Shown one piece after another: positions 4,873 to 6,681 of a stretch of DNA of 6,681 nucleotides (position 1 is the stretch's first letter; the number at the start of each line of letters is the position of its first letter). The DNA lies in NCBI GenBank assembly GCA_013335425.1, contig JAAXVQ010000116.1, positions 1-6,681 of the forward strand. The letters are read 5' to 3'. The notes beneath the pieces are model-generated. The model ran no database searches and was not told where the DNA came from. It saw only the letters and a list, made by a program, of their open reading frames with translations. The position numbers and the translations under genes are program-made. The stretch is from Candidatus Firestoneibacteriota bacterium. GTDB lineage: Bacteria; Oederibacteriota; JAAXVQ01.

Positions 4873-6681
4873 GCCGGGCCGGACCTTTGCGGGACAAAAG
4901 CATATAGAGCAGGGTGACGGCCGCAGGGGTAACGCCGGAAACGCGGGAAGCCTGCCCCAGGCTCAGGGGACGCAGACGCGTCAGTTTTTCCGATATCTCC
5001 TTGGTCAAGCCGGGCACGCCGGCGTAAACAAACTCGGGCGGGATGCGGACCGCTTCCAAATCTTTAAAGCGCGCCACCTCCGTCATTTGCCGTTTAATAT
5101 AACCCGCGTATTTCACGTCCACATCGACCCGGCGGCGCACGTCGTCGGGCACGGTTTGGGTCTCCGGGTCCAGTTGGGCCAAGCGCGCATAGTCCACTTC
5201 CGGGCGACGCAACATTTCCAGCAGCGTGACCGAGCCGTTGACCGGCGAAAGGCCCCAGGCCTGCAACTGCCGGTTGACCTCGGCCGTACCCGTCAGGCGG
5301 CGCGCTTCCAAACGCCGGTGTTCGTCCGCGCGCGCTTCCAGGCGGAGCTTGAACTCCGTGAAATCCGCGTCCGAAATCAGCCCCAGTTCATGCCCCAAAG
5401 GCGTCAGACGCTCGTCGGCATTGTCTTCACGGATCACCAAGCGGTACTCCACCCGCGAGGTAAACATGCGGTAGGGCTCGTTGGTGCCTTTGGTGACCAG
5501 ATCATCGACCAATACGCCCAGATACGCCTGCGAGCGGTCGAGCACAACTTCGTTTCTGCCCAGCACGCCGCAGGCCGCATTGATGCCGGCCAAGAGCCCC
5601 TGGGCGGCCGCTTCCTCGTAGCCGGTCGTGCCGTTGATCTGCCCGGCGAAAAAAAGCCCGCCCAGCATTTTGGTTTCCAGCGTGGGTTTCAATTGGGTGG
5701 GGTCCAGATAGTCGTGCTCGATCCCGTAACCCGCCTGCACGATGCGGGCGTTTTCGAGTCCGGGCACGGAGTGCACCATGTCCGCCTGCACGTCCAAAGG
5801 CAGGCTGTTGGAGAGCCCGTTGGGATAAAACCGCGTGGTGTGGAGGCCTTCGGGTTCCACAAAAATGTGATGGCTTTCGCGTTCGGAAAACTTGACGATT
5901 TTGTCTTCCACCGAAGGGCAATAACGCACGCCCGTGGCTTTGATCTGCCCGGAGTAAAGGGCGGAACGCCCCAGGTTTTCCCGGATGATCCGGTGGGTTT
6001 CCAAGGTGGTATGCCCGACAAAACACGACCGCTGCGGCAGCACGGGTTGCCGGGGCGAACGCACGGAAAACGGCACATACGCCGCATCGCCGGTTTGTTC
6101 GGTCAATTTTGAAAAATCAATGCTCGCGCCGTCCAACCGCGGGGTGGTCCCGGTTTTGAAACGCCCCAAAACCAATCCCAGGGAGCGCAATTGCCGGGGT
6201 AGGCTTTCGGCCGCCGTCTCCCCCAGGCGCCCTCCGGAAAAATGTTCATCGCCGATATGGATAAGGCCGCCGAAAAAAGTCCCCGGCGTAATCACCACCG
6301 CCCGGGCCGTCACGTCGCCGCCTTGCGCCAGGCGCACGCCCGCCACCCGGCCCGCGCGCACTAAAATTTCCCGAGCTTCGTCCGTGGCCACGGTCAGTCG
6401 GTCCAACGCGCGCAGATGCTGCGCCGCTTTCGCCGGGTATACGTCGAGGTCCACCTGCATGCGCGTGGATTGCACGGCCGCGCCGCGGGTGGTGTTGAGG
6501 CAGCGGTATTGCAGGCAGGCGGAGTCTGCCAACTCGCCCATCCACCCGCCCAGAGCGTCGATTTCCTTGACCAACTGCCCCTTGCCCACGCCCCCCACCG
6601 CCGGGTTGCAGCTCAACTGCCCCAGACCGTCCGGCGTGAGCGTGACCAGCAGGGTGGTGCAGCCCAGGCGGGCGCCGGCGG
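4865..6681 (-). CDS. mnmG: tRNA uridine-5-carboxymethylaminomethyl synthesis enzyme MnmG (GidA), 5' end outside window
   Basis: MnmG is an FAD protein that with the GTPase MnmE installs the (carboxymethyl)aminomethyl group on C5 of U34 in tRNAs reading split codon boxes. The frame stays open to the window edge: codons before the TTG at 6616 read AGARLGCTTLLVTLTPDGLGQ, matching family sequence, so that TTG is an internal Leu codon. 604 residues are present, and about 20-25 are missing, including the GAGHAG dinucleotide motif. Both catalytic cysteines are visible: in SCNPAVGG near the start and in RYCPSVEDKIVKF. The second family signature, AGQINGTTGYEEAAAQG, is intact. The first has Val where Pro is usual (GVRYCPS), seen here without other damage. 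The C-terminal MnmE/tRNA-binding region is complete, with YAGYIKRQ, PGLTKEISEKL and GQASRVSGVTPAAV. It overlaps the radical SAM gene by 8 bases. The promoter is outside the window. Confidence 0.97.
   Translation of the reverse strand, partial: AGARLGCTTLLVTLTPDGLGQLSCNPAVGGVGKGQLVKEIDALGGWMGELADSACLQYRCLNTTRGAAVQSTRMQVDLDVYPAKAAQHLRALDRLTVATDEAREILVRAGRVAGVRLAQGGDVTARAVVITPGTFFGGLIHIGDEHFSGGRLGETAAESLPRQLRSLGLVLGRFKTGTTPRLDGASIDFSKLTEQTGDAAYVPFSVRSPRQPVLPQRSCFVGHTTLETHRIIRENLGRSALYSGQIKATGVRYCPSVEDKIVKFSERESHHIFVEPEGLHTTRFYPNGLSNSLPLDVQADMVHSVPGLENARIVQAGYGIEHDYLDPTQLKPTLETKMLGGLFFAGQINGTTGYEEAAAQGLLAGINAACGVLGRNEVVLDRSQAYLGVLVDDLVTKGTNEPYRMFTSRVEYRLVIREDNADERLTPLGHELGLISDADFTEFKLRLEARADEHRRLEARRLTGTAEVNRQLQAWGLSPVNGSVTLLEMLRRPEVDYARLAQLDPETQTVPDDVRRRVDVDVKYAGYIKRQMTEVARFKDLEAVRIPPEFVYAGVPGLTKEISEKLTRLRPLSLGQASRVSGVTPAAVTLLYMLLSRKGPARHD

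Noticed and set aside
4871..6112. 413-codon plus-strand open frame opposite mnmG
   Set aside because: Mirror of the conserved mnmG frame. The composition (Gln/His/Arg/Gly) is typical of an antisense GC-rich shadow and there is no ribosome site.
6614..6616. TTG at 6616 as the mnmG start
   Set aside because: Upstream codons to the window edge are open and match the MnmG family (LLVTLTPDGLGQ), and starting here would delete the FAD dinucleotide motif. It is an internal leucine.

Overview
The window is a piece of an ordinary bacterial chromosome with GC-rich genes and every real gene on the minus strand. The core set (bS6, the start of an SSB gene, the tRNA wobble-uridine enzyme MnmG, a membrane pyrophosphatase) marks it as bacterial. 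I cannot place it to a phylum with confidence. The pyrophosphatase belongs to a divergent branch that I associate, from memory only, with Bacteroidota, PVC-group and similar anaerobic or uncultured lineages. Position 1 may be a contig end (see below). Read in the direction of transcription, from high to low coordinates, there are three transcription units.

Unit 1 (6681-3383): mnmG, cut by the window edge at its 5' end, overlaps by 8 bases a radical-SAM gene of the YtqA/YhcC family, which in Bacillus subtilis has been named MnmL. MnmG (with MnmE) makes cmnm5U34 on tRNA. MnmL is reported to process that product toward nm5U34, so the overlap makes biochemical sense. A gene-poor 511-base stretch follows (3432-3942) with a doubtful 57-codon ORF and three short direct repeats. 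It ends in a strong rho-independent terminator.

Unit 2 (3286-634): a good extended -10 promoter, a roughly 100-base leader with a hairpin, a clear Shine-Dalgarno site, hppA (815 residues, H+-translocating pyrophosphatase), and a second strong terminator.

Unit 3 (553-1): another extended -10 promoter, rpsF (bS6), then the start of ssb with its Shine-Dalgarno site inside the last codons of rpsF. This is the usual rpsF-ssb order. The ssb reading frame is wrecked after about 11 codons. From there to position 1 the DNA is the reverse complement of what ssb should contain: the plus strand at 1-27 reads LMGNLTRDP, the conserved SSB N-terminus. This is most simply a fold-back junction, natural or artefactual.

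I do not see a new multi-gene defence, mobile or biosynthetic system here. The points most worth a second look are the ssb fold-back, the mnmG-mnmL overlap, the gene-poor segment between mnmL and its likely terminator, and the mixed cation-determinant motif in HppA.
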